Source: an uncultured Dialister sp. (GTDB lineage: Bacteria; Bacillota; Negativicutes; Veillonellales; Dialisteraceae). From it: a stretch of 50,473 nt of DNA. The stretch's first letter is position 1. Each line of letters opens with the position of its first letter. This document shows positions 7,684 through 15,517 of the stretch, piece by piece. The stretch spans positions 1 through 50,473 of the forward strand of contig CAAEVC010000049.1 in NCBI GenBank assembly GCA_900759415.1. The letters are read 5' to 3'. The translations under genes and the position numbers were made by a program. The notes beneath the pieces are model-generated. The model was not told where the DNA came from. It made no database searches and saw nothing but the letters and a program-made list of their open reading frames with translations.

Positions 7684-8373
7684 TTACGGTTTGAATTTAT
7701 ATCCTACGCCCCAGATGGTGAGGATATGTTTCGGATTGGCAGGGTCTTCTTCAATGGCTTCCCGGAGCCGGTTGATATGGACCGGCACGGTGGATGTATT
7801 TCCCAGGGAATCCATGCCCCAGATGCGGGTATAGAGGGTTTCCCTGCTGTATACCACATCAGCATGGACCATGAGGAATTCAAGAAGCTGGAATTCTTTA
7901 TTCGGAAGTTCCTTCTCCCTGCCATTCACAAAGATGCGGTGGGTTTCCGGTTCCAGTGTAATATTTCCTATGGTGATGCCCTTCTTTTCTTCCCCTTTCC
8001 CTTTCAGTCTTTCGTACTGGGAAAGGCGGGATTTCACTCTGGCCACCAGGACGCCGGGAGAAAATGGCTTTTCGATGTAATCATCGGCCCCAAAGCCCAG
8101 CCCTCTGATTTTATCGATATCATCCCTTCTGGCGGTCACCATCATGATAGGAATATCGATCTTGTCTCTCAGGCGGCGGATGATCTGGAATCCATCCATG
8201 CCAGGCAGCATGATGTCCAGAAGGATGAGGTCGTAGCCGCCGGTGAGTGCTTCTGCCAGCCCCTTTGTCCCATTCTCTTCCACCTTCACTTCATATCCGC
8301 TGACTTCCAGGTAATCCCGTTCAATGGATGCAATATCGTCATCATCTTCAATGATCAGTATTCTTTTCTTCAT
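7684..8373 (-). CDS. OmpR/PhoB-family response regulator
   Basis: A 229-residue DNA-binding response regulator. The N-terminal receiver domain (about 1-120) shows the acidic pocket EDDDD at 9-13, the phosphoacceptor Asp53 in LLDIMLPGMDG, and Lys102 in the YIEKPF turn. The C-terminal winged-helix domain (about 130-228) has the typical RIFVNGREKELPNKEFQLLE start and ends with WGVGYKF. Its start lies inside the end of the histidine kinase gene (26-base overlap), which means coupled translation and a cognate pair. The regulated genes are unknown; the divergently read glycosyltransferase next door is one candidate (inference). Confidence 0.95.
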   Translation of the reverse strand: MKKRILIIEDDDDIASIERDYLEVSGYEVKVEENGTKGLAEALTGGYDLILLDIMLPGMDGFQIIRRLRDKIDIPIMMVTARRDDIDKIRGLGFGADDYIEKPFSPGVLVARVKSRLSQYERLKGKGEEKKGITIGNITLEPETHRIFVNGREKELPNKEFQLLEFLMVHADVVYSRETLYTRIWGMDSLGNTSTVPVHINRLREAIEEDPANPKHILTIWGVGYKFKP

Positions 8374-9835
8374 GTTTCTCCTCCATTGGCAAAGTAAATA
8401 CCGCTTCTAATCCTTCCGGTTTCCTGTTTCTGAAATCCAGGATCCCTTTCATCAGTTTCACCGCCCGGTAAACAATGGAAAGTCCCAGTCCGCTTCCGCT
8501 GTCTGTAGCACTTCTTGCACTGTCTGTCCGATAGAACGCTTCCTTCAGCCGGGAAAGGGCTTCCTCTGGCACCCCAGGGCCGTCATCGAGCACATGGACT
8601 TCTGCCATGTCCCCCTTCTTCTCTATCCTGATGGTGATATGGACAAGATCCTTCTTCTTGTACCGGATGCTGTTGGAAACAAGATTTTCAATAATTCTTT
8701 CAAGAAGAAGGGTATTGGCTCTGACTCTGAAATCATCCATCCCTTCCAGGGTAAAGGATGCGCCGTTCTTCTCCCAGTTCAGCCGGTTTTCTTCTACGAA
8801 TCGGGAAATCGAGGAGGAAAGTTCCAGGGTCTCCAGAGGAACCGCCTTCTCTCCTATATCCAGTTTGGAGAGAAGGAAGAGCTGGTTGATCAGCCGGTCC
8901 AGTACATCTGCTTTCTTCTGAATGACCCTGAGATATCTTTCTTCCATTTCCGGCGTAGAAGCCACATGATCCAGAAGGCCTTCCACATAAGCTTTGATAG
9001 AGGTGAGCGGCGTCCTGATGTCGTGGGAAATGGCAGCGATCAGTTCCTTCCTTCTCTCTTCATTCCTTTCCTTCTCTTCCAGTGTTTCTTTCAGCCTTCC
9101 TGCCATAAGGTTGAAGGCATCGACCGCCGGTTTGAATTCATCATCCTTTCCGTGGTCGATATGGACGGAAAGATTTCCTTTGCGGATTTCCTCGGCGCCC
9201 TTCTTCAGTTTCCTTAAGGGAGAAAGGATGCGGCGGATGAGGAAACGGGAGAGGAAGAAACTGGTAAGCACGATGAAGATGACCAGCATGATGCCGATGA
9301 ATCTTGCCATATTGCGGAATGCTTCTTCGATGGCATTATCATTCCGGTCCACCGGATGGCTGGCAAGCATGTAGAAGAAATAGGTATCCCCCCTTATATC
9401 TTCTTTATATACATATTCATACTTCAATCCATCCACCAGACTGTAGCTCCGGTTTCCATTTTCCAGCGCCAGATTCTCTTTGATGCCCCGCTGAAGGATG
9501 TTCTGTCTTTCCGCTTCGTATTTTTCATTTCCATACTGGTAGATAAGGGTCCCGTTTTTCTCAAGGATCACATAATTCTGCAAAGGATCCGTGATTTCCA
9601 TGACCCAACCCCAGGAAGAAGGGCTTTCCCTGTGCCGGATACCATGGAATACCACAGCTCTTACAGCATTGGAAATGACATTGAACTGAAATCCGCTTTC
9701 AGCCATCACATGATTGCCGCTGGATGCATAGAGCATAAGGCCGGCAAAAGCAGAAGCCAGTATGAAAAAGGTCATAAAAAAAGGAAGGATCCACACCACA
9801 ATGTGAGACAGGATTAAGCTCTTTCGTATATTCAT
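8348..9835 (-). CDS. Two-component sensor histidine kinase
   Basis: A 495-residue membrane kinase. It has a first transmembrane helix at about 12-37, an extracytoplasmic sensor region at 40-175, and a second helix at about 178-200. A HAMP linker follows, then the HisKA domain with phosphoacceptor His271 in AAISHDIRTPLTS. The HATPase domain has the N box (ENLVSNSIRY, near 383-392), the G1 box (DDGPG, near 417-421) and the G2 box (SGSGLGLSI, near 446-454). The start has GAGG seven bases upstream. It is read first and overlaps the response regulator by 26 bases. The sensed signal is not evident from the sensor domain. Confidence 0.95.
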   Translation of the reverse strand: MNIRKSLILSHIVVWILPFFMTFFILASAFAGLMLYASSGNHVMAESGFQFNVISNAVRAVVFHGIRHRESPSSWGWVMEITDPLQNYVILEKNGTLIYQYGNEKYEAERQNILQRGIKENLALENGNRSYSLVDGLKYEYVYKEDIRGDTYFFYMLASHPVDRNDNAIEEAFRNMARFIGIMLVIFIVLTSFFLSRFLIRRILSPLRKLKKGAEEIRKGNLSVHIDHGKDDEFKPAVDAFNLMAGRLKETLEEKERNEERRKELIAAISHDIRTPLTSIKAYVEGLLDHVASTPEMEERYLRVIQKKADVLDRLINQLFLLSKLDIGEKAVPLETLELSSSISRFVEENRLNWEKNGASFTLEGMDDFRVRANTLLLERIIENLVSNSIRYKKKDLVHITIRIEKKGDMAEVHVLDDGPGVPEEALSRLKEAFYRTDSARSATDSGSGLGLSIVYRAVKLMKGILDFRNRKPEGLEAVFTLPMEEKHEEKNTDH

Positions 9836-10003
9836 GATGCTACCTCGCCAGACAATGGTTGTTTACCTTATCATACGAGTCCTAAAAACCGGTTGCAACT
9901 CCCATTTCCGTTGTTTATTTTTTATTTAAGTTTCCCTACACTTTCATTAACACCCTTCCTGTACAGTATGGATGAAATGATTTTTACCTACAGGAGGATC
10001 ATT

Positions 10004-11449
10004 ATGCTGAAAACCTTAAGAAGTCATCCATACATTGCTCTTCTTGCCCTCACCCTCATCCTTTATCTTACAGGAAATTCTCTTCTCGCAGTCACTGATA
10101 CGGCAGAATCCAATTATGCATTGACTGCCAAAGAAATGGTGCTCTCCGGCGACTGGATATCCCCACAGATCTACGGCCACTACTGGTACGACAAACCGAT
10201 TTTCTACTACTGGGAGCTTGCCCTTTCCTTCCTTCTCTTCGGGTTCAATGAAATGGCCGCCCGCCTTCCGGCTGCCATCATGGGCTCCCTTTCCGTCCTC
10301 TTCACCTTCTGGTTCGGAAGAAGAGTATACGGCGAAAAGACCGGCTGGATCGCCGCTCTCATCCTTGCCACTTCCGTAGAATGCTGGCTCCTTTCCAAAT
10401 CAGTCATCACAGACACCACCCTCTTCCTCTTCATGAGTGCTGCTATCGCATTCTACTATCTGGGTTATACGGAAGACAGGAAATATTATTTCCTCTGCTA
10501 CACAGCAGCTGCCTTTGCCACCCTCACAAAAGGTCCCATCGGCCTCCTCCTTCCCGGCCTTGCAGCATTCCTCTTCCTCATGTACAAAAAAGATCTGAAA
10601 GAAATGGCTCATGTCCACCTTTTCTCCGGCCTTCTCCTCTTCACTGTCATTGCCGGTGCCTGGTACGGCACCATGTGGTATCTCCACGGCAATGATTTCA
10701 TCCTGAACTTCCTTGGCGTCCACAACTTCCTCCGGGCCACCGTTCCTGAACATCCTTCTCACAATAAATGGTATTTCTACATACTTATCTATCTGGCAGG
10801 ATTTGCGCCCTGGAGTTTCTTCGTCCCCTTCTCCCTCTTCAAAAAGTGGAAGAGACGGGAAATCGACTTCCGGAGTGCCAGTGACGCCACTCAGCTCCTT
10901 GCCATCTATGGCGCTGTCATCTTCCTCTTCTTCCAGCTGGTAGCCACCAAGTACACTACCTACACCTTCCCCGCTCTCTTTTCCCTTTCCCTCCTCACCG
11001 GCCTGCTCTATAAGAATATTTCCTTTAACATTGAAAAAGCAGTCCCAGTCCTCATGGTTTCCTACATCATCCTCTCCCTGGCAGTGGCTCCCCGCATCAT
11101 GCTCTCCCGTTCAGGGAAGGAAGTAGGCGAAGCCCTTGCTCATATGAATACAGAGGGCATGACCATCGCTTATCTGGACAACTACCGGACCTCTGCCGTA
11201 TTCTACAGCGGAAAGGAAATCGTAAGAGCCGTCCCTTCAGAAAAACTTCCTTCTATGGAACCGGGAACCCTTTCGTGGAATGCAAAGAATGTAATGCCCA
11301 TGATGGCAGAAGAAAGGCTCCTCAACAATAAGAATGTGATCCTTATCACCGAAAGCGATAATAAATCATCGTTCCTCACCGCTTTCAATAAAGTCATGCC
11401 TTCCCGCCCCATCCATGTGGCAGGAAATTATACCATCCGGATACGGTAA
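10004..11449 (+). CDS. ArnT/PMT-like glycosyltransferase family 39/83 membrane protein
   Basis: A 481-residue polytopic enzyme that should move a sugar from a polyprenyl-phosphate donor onto a lipid or protein outside the membrane. The first periplasmic loop has TDTAESNYALTAKEM, matching the acidic catalytic loop of the family, followed by GDWISP and the WYDKPIFYYW segment. The KGPIGLLLP segment is also family-typical. The start at 10004 is set by CAGGAGG seven bases upstream; an upstream in-frame extension to 9893 lacks a ribosome site. In organisms with an outer membrane, such as Negativicutes, lipid A modification is plausible but unproven. It is a single-gene unit divergent from the kinase operon. 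Confidence 0.88.
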   Translation: MLKTLRSHPYIALLALTLILYLTGNSLLAVTDTAESNYALTAKEMVLSGDWISPQIYGHYWYDKPIFYYWELALSFLLFGFNEMAARLPAAIMGSLSVLFTFWFGRRVYGEKTGWIAALILATSVECWLLSKSVITDTTLFLFMSAAIAFYYLGYTEDRKYYFLCYTAAAFATLTKGPIGLLLPGLAAFLFLMYKKDLKEMAHVHLFSGLLLFTVIAGAWYGTMWYLHGNDFILNFLGVHNFLRATVPEHPSHNKWYFYILIYLAGFAPWSFFVPFSLFKKWKRREIDFRSASDATQLLAIYGAVIFLFFQLVATKYTTYTFPALFSLSLLTGLLYKNISFNIEKAVPVLMVSYIILSLAVAPRIMLSRSGKEVGEALAHMNTEGMTIAYLDNYRTSAVFYSGKEIVRAVPSEKLPSMEPGTLSWNAKNVMPMMAEERLLNNKNVILITESDNKSSFLTAFNKVMPSRPIHVAGNYTIRIR

Positions 11450-11561
11450 GTCTGCCGGTCAAAGGTCATCATGAGTGCTTACCACTTAAATGCCCAAAGG
11501 GAACGGTGAATATTGACAGAATAGTAAAGAGAAAAGAAAGAAAAGGGTCTCACAAGACGAA

Positions 11562-11617
11562 TCAGACTTCAGACTTCAGACAGTCAGACTTCAGATATCT
11601 GACGCTCGACTTCAGAG
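11562..11617 (+). repeat. 7-bp-period repeat island (CAGACNN type)
   Basis: CAGACTT repeats in 7- to 8-base steps (CAGACTT, CAGACTT, CAGACAGT, CAGACTT, CAGATAT), then decays. It is a second sequence class of the same heptad design; others are at 30774, 44920 and 46856. Confidence 0.7.
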
Positions 11618-11728
11618 ATTGGTTCCAGCCGCGTGATGAGTATAGAAAATGCAGAGCCCAGAGCCCCGAGGTGGTTGCAAAGACTGAAAAAGGCAGAGCC
11701 CCGTTCAGAAAGCCCCGAGTTGAGCGGG

Positions 11729-11805
11729 TGATATCAGGCTTCGCCGATGAGTATGAAGCCTGACGGATAACGGCGCGATACCATCAGTATTTCATAATGC
11801 GGCTT
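11729..11805 (-). repeat. Fragment of the mosaic repeat
   Basis: On the minus strand it reads GCGGCATTATG-like sequence, GGTATCGCGCCGTTATCCG, CAGGCTTCATACTCATCGG and CGAAGCC. This is the distal half of copy A at 4180-4247 with few changes. Confidence 0.65.
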
Positions 11806-11909
11806 CCTTCAGTCTTATTACCTCACCATCAGCCGGCTCCCCGGCTGGAAAGTGCAGTCTTCTAAAAGAGAAGAATATTCAGAAAGCGGAAAGTACAGTA
11901 TCTCATACT

Positions 11910-11940
11910 AAAAGGACCTCATAGGATATGAGGTCCTTTA
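11910..11940. terminator. Bidirectional terminator hairpin downstream of the TetR remnant
   Basis: Perfect stem TAAAGGACCTCAT / ATGAGGTCCTTTA with a five-base loop, about 30 bases beyond the TetR remnant stop. The T-tracts on both sides are short. Confidence 0.6.
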
Positions 11941-11967
11941 TCGCATCCGCAAAACCGATACCTTTGC

Positions 11968-12459
11968 TCATCCTTCATCTCTCATGCCTCTGAATCCATT
12001 CTTTATGAATTTCAGAAGAGAGAGCTGCAGACGGTACCACTCTTCACTCTTGCCGGATTTCATGAAATAATTGGTAGCCATGGTACCGGACACCAGGAAG
12101 AAGAGAAGATTTTCTGCTTCCTTCTGCTCCAATCCGTAGTCTTTCTCTGCTGCTGCCGCAAAGGGTCGTTTCTCCCATTCAAAAATCCGTTTCACAATGG
12201 TGAAAAAAATATTTTCATCTTTAAAAAGAGGAGCATATTTTTTCAGTTCCACGATCCTGTTGGGCGGCGGCAGTTTCTTCCGGTCATAAGCTTTGAAAGC
12301 TTCCAGGTCATCCTTATCCACCATGTCCCAAAGGTTCTTTAATTCCGTAATATATTCCTCTGAATATTTCCTGTGGACCAGCTGCAGGGCATCATCAATA
12401 GTTTCATCCAGCAGATCATAGACATCGATGTAGTTTGCATAAAATGTCGCTGCCGGCAC
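11968..12459 (-). pseudogene. TetR-family regulator remnant lacking its N-terminus
   Basis: The homology to TetR regulators starts inside the recognition helix (VPAATFYANY, codons from 12459 down) and runs to the normal C-terminal helical ligand domain (LLFFLVSGTMATNYFM, near the end). About the first 30 residues, including helices 1-2 of the HTH and any start codon, are missing. The open frame does continue upstream to 12702, but there it is simply antisense to the isochorismatase remnant and has no TetR character. One deletion appears to have joined it head-to-head to that gene. It is unlikely to bind DNA normally. Confidence 0.75.
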
Positions 12460-12787
12460 TGTAACCAGTGTATGCCTGGCATTCCCAGCTATCAGTGCAG
12501 TCATGGAAGGATATAAAGTATTCGTTATGCCTGATGCTTCCGGCACCTGTTCCAAGATGGCAGAAGAAATCTCCCTGGCCCGTATGGTACAGGCAGGCTG
12601 TGTGCCGATTGATACAGTTGGTATCATCGCTTCTCTCCAGCACACCTGGTACAGAGATAATTGGGAAAAATGGATGTATATATGGCCTCTCATGTTTAAC
12701 AACTATGGCCTCCTGATTGAAAGCTATGCAAGACAGAAGAAAGCTTTTGAAACCAACGAACCATTCGACAGCCTTAGAGAAGACTGA
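12446..12787 (+). pseudogene. Isochorismatase-family cysteine hydrolase remnant (C-terminal part)
   Basis: This plus-strand frame encodes the C-terminal half of a YcaC-like cysteine hydrolase. The catalytic-Cys segment GTVTSVCLAFPA (12455-12490) is followed by GYKVFVMPDASGT and the characteristic C-terminal tail. The N-terminal roughly 90-110 residues, which carry the catalytic Asp and Lys, are missing, and a stop codon lies just upstream at 12437-12439. The first 14 bases (12446-12459) are shared with the TetR remnant on the other strand, marking the deletion junction. A terminator follows at 12852. An internal ATG at 12503 could only give a fragment without the catalytic Cys. Confidence 0.75.
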
Positions 12788-12851
12788 AACAGCACTCAGC
12801 CACCGCTTCAAAGCGATGGCTAAAGACGGGATTCATACAGACAGATAATAA

Positions 12852-12890
12852 AGCGTGTGGCAGAAGTGAATTTTGTCACACGCTCTTTTT
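12852..12890 (+). terminator. Terminator after the isochorismatase remnant
   Basis: The stem AGCGTGTG / CACACGCT with a 17-base loop is followed by CTTTTT. It lies 65 bases past the remnant stop, so the original transcription unit's 3' end is intact even though its 5' half is gone. Confidence 0.8.
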
Positions 12891-12917
12891 ATTATTTAAA
12901 AAATTCTATGTTTTCCC

Positions 12918-12946
12918 TTTACTTTTTCGAATAAATGCGATATACT
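12918..12946 (+). promoter_or_regulatory. Sigma-70-type promoter of the tRNA-Cys gene
   Basis: -35 TTTACT and -10 TATACT are separated by exactly 17 bases. The predicted start of transcription is near 12953, about nine bases before the tRNA. Confidence 0.7.
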
Positions 12947-12961
12947 GTAACAGTCACTTAT

Positions 12962-13037
12962 GGCGGTGTAGCCAAGCGCCAAGGCATGGGCCCCGCAAGG
13001 CCCTTATCCCCGTGTTCAACTCCGGGCACCGCCTCCA
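12962..13037 (+). tRNA. Noncanonical tRNA-Cys-like gene (GCA), possibly degenerate
   Basis: The 76 bases match bacterial tRNA-Cys in the 7-bp acceptor stem (GGCGGTG / CACCGCC), D stem GCC/GGC, discriminator T and encoded TCCA end. The GCA triplet lies in the anticodon arm. Departures from normal: one extra base in the anticodon arm, so a 5-bp stem GGGCC/GGCCC closes a six-base loop CCGCAA. Base 33 is C instead of T. One extra T bulges the T stem (CCCG-T-G). The D loop reads AAGCGCCAA, where a common form is AAGTGGTAA, losing G19. If a seven-base loop is forced, the anticodon would read CGC. It has its own promoter and terminator, so it is probably transcribed. Whether it is a working tRNA, a special-purpose tRNA or a decaying copy is open. 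Confidence 0.7.
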
Positions 13038-13044
13038 TAAAAAC

Positions 13045-13075
13045 AAGCTCCTCATTCGAGGAGCTTTTATTTTTC
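13045..13075 (+). terminator. Terminator of the tRNA-Cys unit
   Basis: Perfect 8-bp stem AGCTCCTC / GAGGAGCT with a four-base loop, then TTTATTTTT. It starts eight bases past the tRNA 3' end. Confidence 0.85.
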
Positions 13076-13165
13076 CTCAATTAATGACTCTGATACACAA
13101 CTGTATCTTCTGAAATATAACTTCCGCAAAGCATGTAACCTCACTTTGGTTGCATGGATCAAAAT

Positions 13166-13214
13166 AAACAGGTTTATGGCAAATGCACCGGCATTTTGTC
13201 ATAAACCTGTTTTT
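13166..13214 (-). terminator. Bidirectional terminator after the DUF805 cluster
   Basis: The 13-bp stem AAACAGGTTTATG / CATAAACCTGTTT abuts the stop of the 13216-14151 gene. The T-run is longer on the plus strand, but A-rich sequence on the left gives a usable T-tract on the minus strand. Confidence 0.75.
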
Positions 13215-13215
13215 A

Positions 13216-14151
13216 TTAATCCTTTGGCACAGGACCGTACTTATTCTTCTTTGGCTCTCCCGGGAAGAGGGCAAGGAGAATGACTGCTGCCATGAAGATG
13301 AGAGCTACCACACGGGTGGCTGTGATTTCATCACCCAGAAATTTTCCTCCCAGCTGGTTCACTGCAAAGAGAGCAGCGAAGAAAATCCAGTAGTATAGAT
13401 GGGAAATCCCGATATCCGACATTCTTCTCATGGCAAGGCTGATTAAAGATACGAAGCAGAGGGTCCCAAGTACAAGGAAGGTAAGGATATAAATATTGAG
13501 TTCTCCGATGAACAGTTCCGGACGGAGCCAGGTGAAACTGAACATAATGGCTGTCGGGATGCCCACGAAGAGCATTCTCGGGATATAGGATCTACGGCTG
13601 ATGCGGCCGATGGGATTGAAGTAGTTATGGAAGAATTTCTGACGCATCGTCTTTGGTTCAGTCTGTCTTTCTTCCCTTGTTTCGGAAGAAAGAGCTCTTG
13701 CCTCTTCGGAGTCCATAAGGGCGATGGTGATGTCCTTTTCTCCCTTTTCTTTTTTTGTGACAAAGATGGAAGTGACAGTGTCAGAGAAGATGGTCATGCC
13801 TCTGGCATCTTCCCCCTCGCCTTCTGCTTCTTCCAGTTTTTTGATGAAATCCTCTCTCTTCTCTGCCGGAAGTTCCATGTAGATGGCAGCGATCTTCTTA
13901 TTGCGGATGCATACGCCGGTCATGGACATGTCCATGTCATAGAATTTAAAAGTTTCTTCTCCATCGGAGAGGGAATAAAATTCAATATGCTTTTCTTCAT
14001 CAGCCTTCTCTCTTGTGGCTGTATAGTATTTGGAAAGGCTCCGAAGACTTTCTCCCAGACGGATCTTTCCTGCTTTTCTAGGTTTTCTGTTCTTCCGTCC
14101 AATTACTGCTTTGTTGGTATTTTCTGACATTTCAGGAATTTCAAAATTCAT
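13216..14151 (-). CDS. DUF805 membrane protein with a long cytoplasmic N-terminal region
   Basis: 311 residues. The first about 175 residues are soluble, charged and rich in Lys/Glu, and I recognise no domain in them. Residues about 176-300 form a DUF805 domain: FFNPIGRISRRSYIPRM, several hydrophobic helices, the MRRMSDIG motif, and a C-terminal KKNKYGP tail. DUF805 proteins are inner-membrane proteins of unknown function. AAGGAG precedes the start. It is the last of three DUF805 genes in a row and the only one with the extra domain. Confidence 0.85.
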   Translation of the reverse strand: MNFEIPEMSENTNKAVIGRKNRKPRKAGKIRLGESLRSLSKYYTATREKADEEKHIEFYSLSDGEETFKFYDMDMSMTGVCIRNKKIAAIYMELPAEKREDFIKKLEEAEGEGEDARGMTIFSDTVTSIFVTKKEKGEKDITIALMDSEEARALSSETREERQTEPKTMRQKFFHNYFNPIGRISRRSYIPRMLFVGIPTAIMFSFTWLRPELFIGELNIYILTFLVLGTLCFVSLISLAMRRMSDIGISHLYYWIFFAALFAVNQLGGKFLGDEITATRVVALIFMAAVILLALFPGEPKKNKYGPVPKD

Positions 14152-14246
14152 TACAGGTCTCCTTGATTCCTTTATTCTGTAAAGGATGATTTCTATTTAT
14201 TGTACCATCTAAAGAGCCGGTGCGAAAGGTATCCTTATATTTCCCC

Positions 14247-14810
14247 TTATGATTCTATTCTGGGAGGAGCAAGGGGATCATCCCCAAACCGGTTCGGTCC
14301 TTCCGTCCCCTTTTTGAAGATACAGAGGATGCCCCAGAAAGCAGAATAGAGCATCCAGGGAAGGAGCACAAGGTAGATAAATTCAAAGCCTCTGCTGTCA
14401 ACGGAGCCCAAAATCTCCAGCAGATCTTTTTCTTCACCGCCACTGAAATAGTAGAGAGTGATGAGGTTTAAAACTGTATCCAGCAACGTGAGACCTATAT
14501 TCACTCTGATGAGGTATTTTCCTTCCTCATTCAGGTCATGGAGCCGTCTTGCCCATAAGGAAAACCAGGAAAGGGACATGAAGAGAAACAGGAGGGTCGA
14601 AAGAAGGATGAGCATCCAAAAAAGGATTCTGCTATTTACATATATAAAGACTGCTGCGGACATGATGGTCACAAGGATACGGATGATGCCGCCAAGAAAA
14701 CCTACTGCCAGCGAGCGCAGGATGTAAGACTGTCTTCCGATTCTTCCGGTAAAGGAAAAGAAATCCTGAAGCCCTTTCGTGGTGAGGTGAGATTCATACC
14801 ATTCTTTCAT
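14247..14810 (-). CDS. DUF805 membrane protein, small form (a)
   Basis: 187 residues with the DUF805 plan: FFSFTGRIGRQSYILR near residues 17-32, hydrophobic helices, the RRLHDLNEEGKY motif near the middle, and the C-terminal GTEGPNRFGDDPL tail. Its neighbour at 14826 has nearly the same opening (MKEWYE) and nearly the same tail, so the two are tandem duplicates. AAGGAGG precedes the start. Function unknown. Confidence 0.87.
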   Translation of the reverse strand: MKEWYESHLTTKGLQDFFSFTGRIGRQSYILRSLAVGFLGGIIRILVTIMSAAVFIYVNSRILFWMLILLSTLLFLFMSLSWFSLWARRLHDLNEEGKYLIRVNIGLTLLDTVLNLITLYYFSGGEEKDLLEILGSVDSRGFEFIYLVLLPWMLYSAFWGILCIFKKGTEGPNRFGDDPLAPPRIES

Positions 14811-14825
14811 GGTTTCCTCCTTTCA

Positions 14826-15380
14826 TTAAACGCCCTCTTCCGTCTTCACGGGAGACAGGGGATCATCCCCAAACCGGTTCGGTCCTTCTGTTCCCTTTTT
14901 GAAGATGCAAAGGATACCCCAGAAGCTGGTATACAGTATCCAGGGAATCATAGCGATGAGAATATAGAGTGCATAAGGCAGGATGCCATGGAGCACTGCC
15001 AGGAGGTTGTCCATATCCCTTCCTACCATAAAAGATACGTAAAAGCCGAAAAGGACTCCTATCAGTGAAAATACCATGTTCACTCTGATTAAATATTTTC
15101 CTTCTTTATCCATATCATGAAGCCGCCTTACCCAAAGAGAGAAGTAGGAGAGCATGAGAAGGAGGAATGTGGCCATATTAAAAAGGAAAGATATATAGTA
15201 AAAGGCACCGGCGCCGCCAAAGAAAAGTTTCATGATGCCCAGTGGAAGACCGATGACATTGATTAGAAGGTTCATTATGAGAAGGCGGAGAATGTAGGAT
15301 TTCCTTCCGATCCGTCCTTCAAAGGAAAAGTATTTCTTCATCCATGGTTCCGTAAGCCTTGCTTCATACCATTCTTTCAT
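14826..15380 (-). CDS. DUF805 membrane protein, small form (b)
   Basis: 184 residues and a tandem paralog of the 14247-14810 product: same MKEWYE start, FSFEGRIGRKSYILR segment, RRLHDMDKEGKY motif and GTEGPNRFGDDPL tail, while the middle helices have diverged. AAGGAG precedes the start. It is the first of the three-gene DUF805 run, 15 bases ahead of the next gene. It is separated from rplQ by the ribosomal operon's terminator, so the cluster is a separate unit. Confidence 0.87.
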   Translation of the reverse strand: MKEWYEARLTEPWMKKYFSFEGRIGRKSYILRLLIMNLLINVIGLPLGIMKLFFGGAGAFYYISFLFNMATFLLLMLSYFSLWVRRLHDMDKEGKYLIRVNMVFSLIGVLFGFYVSFMVGRDMDNLLAVLHGILPYALYILIAMIPWILYTSFWGILCIFKKGTEGPNRFGDDPLSPVKTEEGV

Positions 15381-15473
15381 AGATCTGCTCCTTTGTATTA
15401 CATGATGTGAGGTATTCCTGAAGGTATTCAGGCCTCTGGTTTCTGAAATAATCTGTTATTTATATCATATAAA

Positions 15474-15508
15474 AAAAACGTGAACTGAGCAAATCAGTTC
15501 ACGTTTTT
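15474..15508 (-). terminator. Terminator of the S10-spc-alpha ribosomal cluster
   Basis: The stem ACGTGAACTGA / TCAGTTCACGT has A and T tracts on both sides, just past the rplQ stop. This closes the 14.5-kb ribosomal run. Confidence 0.88.
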
Positions 15509-15517
15509 ATATATGGA

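Larger units (their letters stand above)
11450..11909. other. Intergenic repeat-rich stretch, no gene
   Basis: It holds a CAGACTT-type 7-bp island (11562-11617), a diverged GAGCCCC-rich stretch (11650-11725), and a minus-oriented mosaic repeat fragment (11729-11805). It also holds a block shared with 7638-7665. A plus-strand frame at 11506-11763 runs through these repeats and is rejected as a gene. Confidence 0.6.

Noticed and set aside
11506..11763. Plus-strand open frame of 85 codons after the glycosyltransferase gene
   Set aside because: It consists of CAGAC heptads and mosaic repeat fragments, with no ribosome site.
12468..12716. Alternative plus-strand frame of 82 codons over the hydrolase remnant
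   Set aside because: It is a shifted frame of the isochorismatase remnant and has no protein-family character.
13627..14127. Plus-strand open frame of 166 codons opposite the larger DUF805 gene
   Set aside because: Antisense shadow; the minus-strand product carries the DUF805 motifs and a ribosome site.
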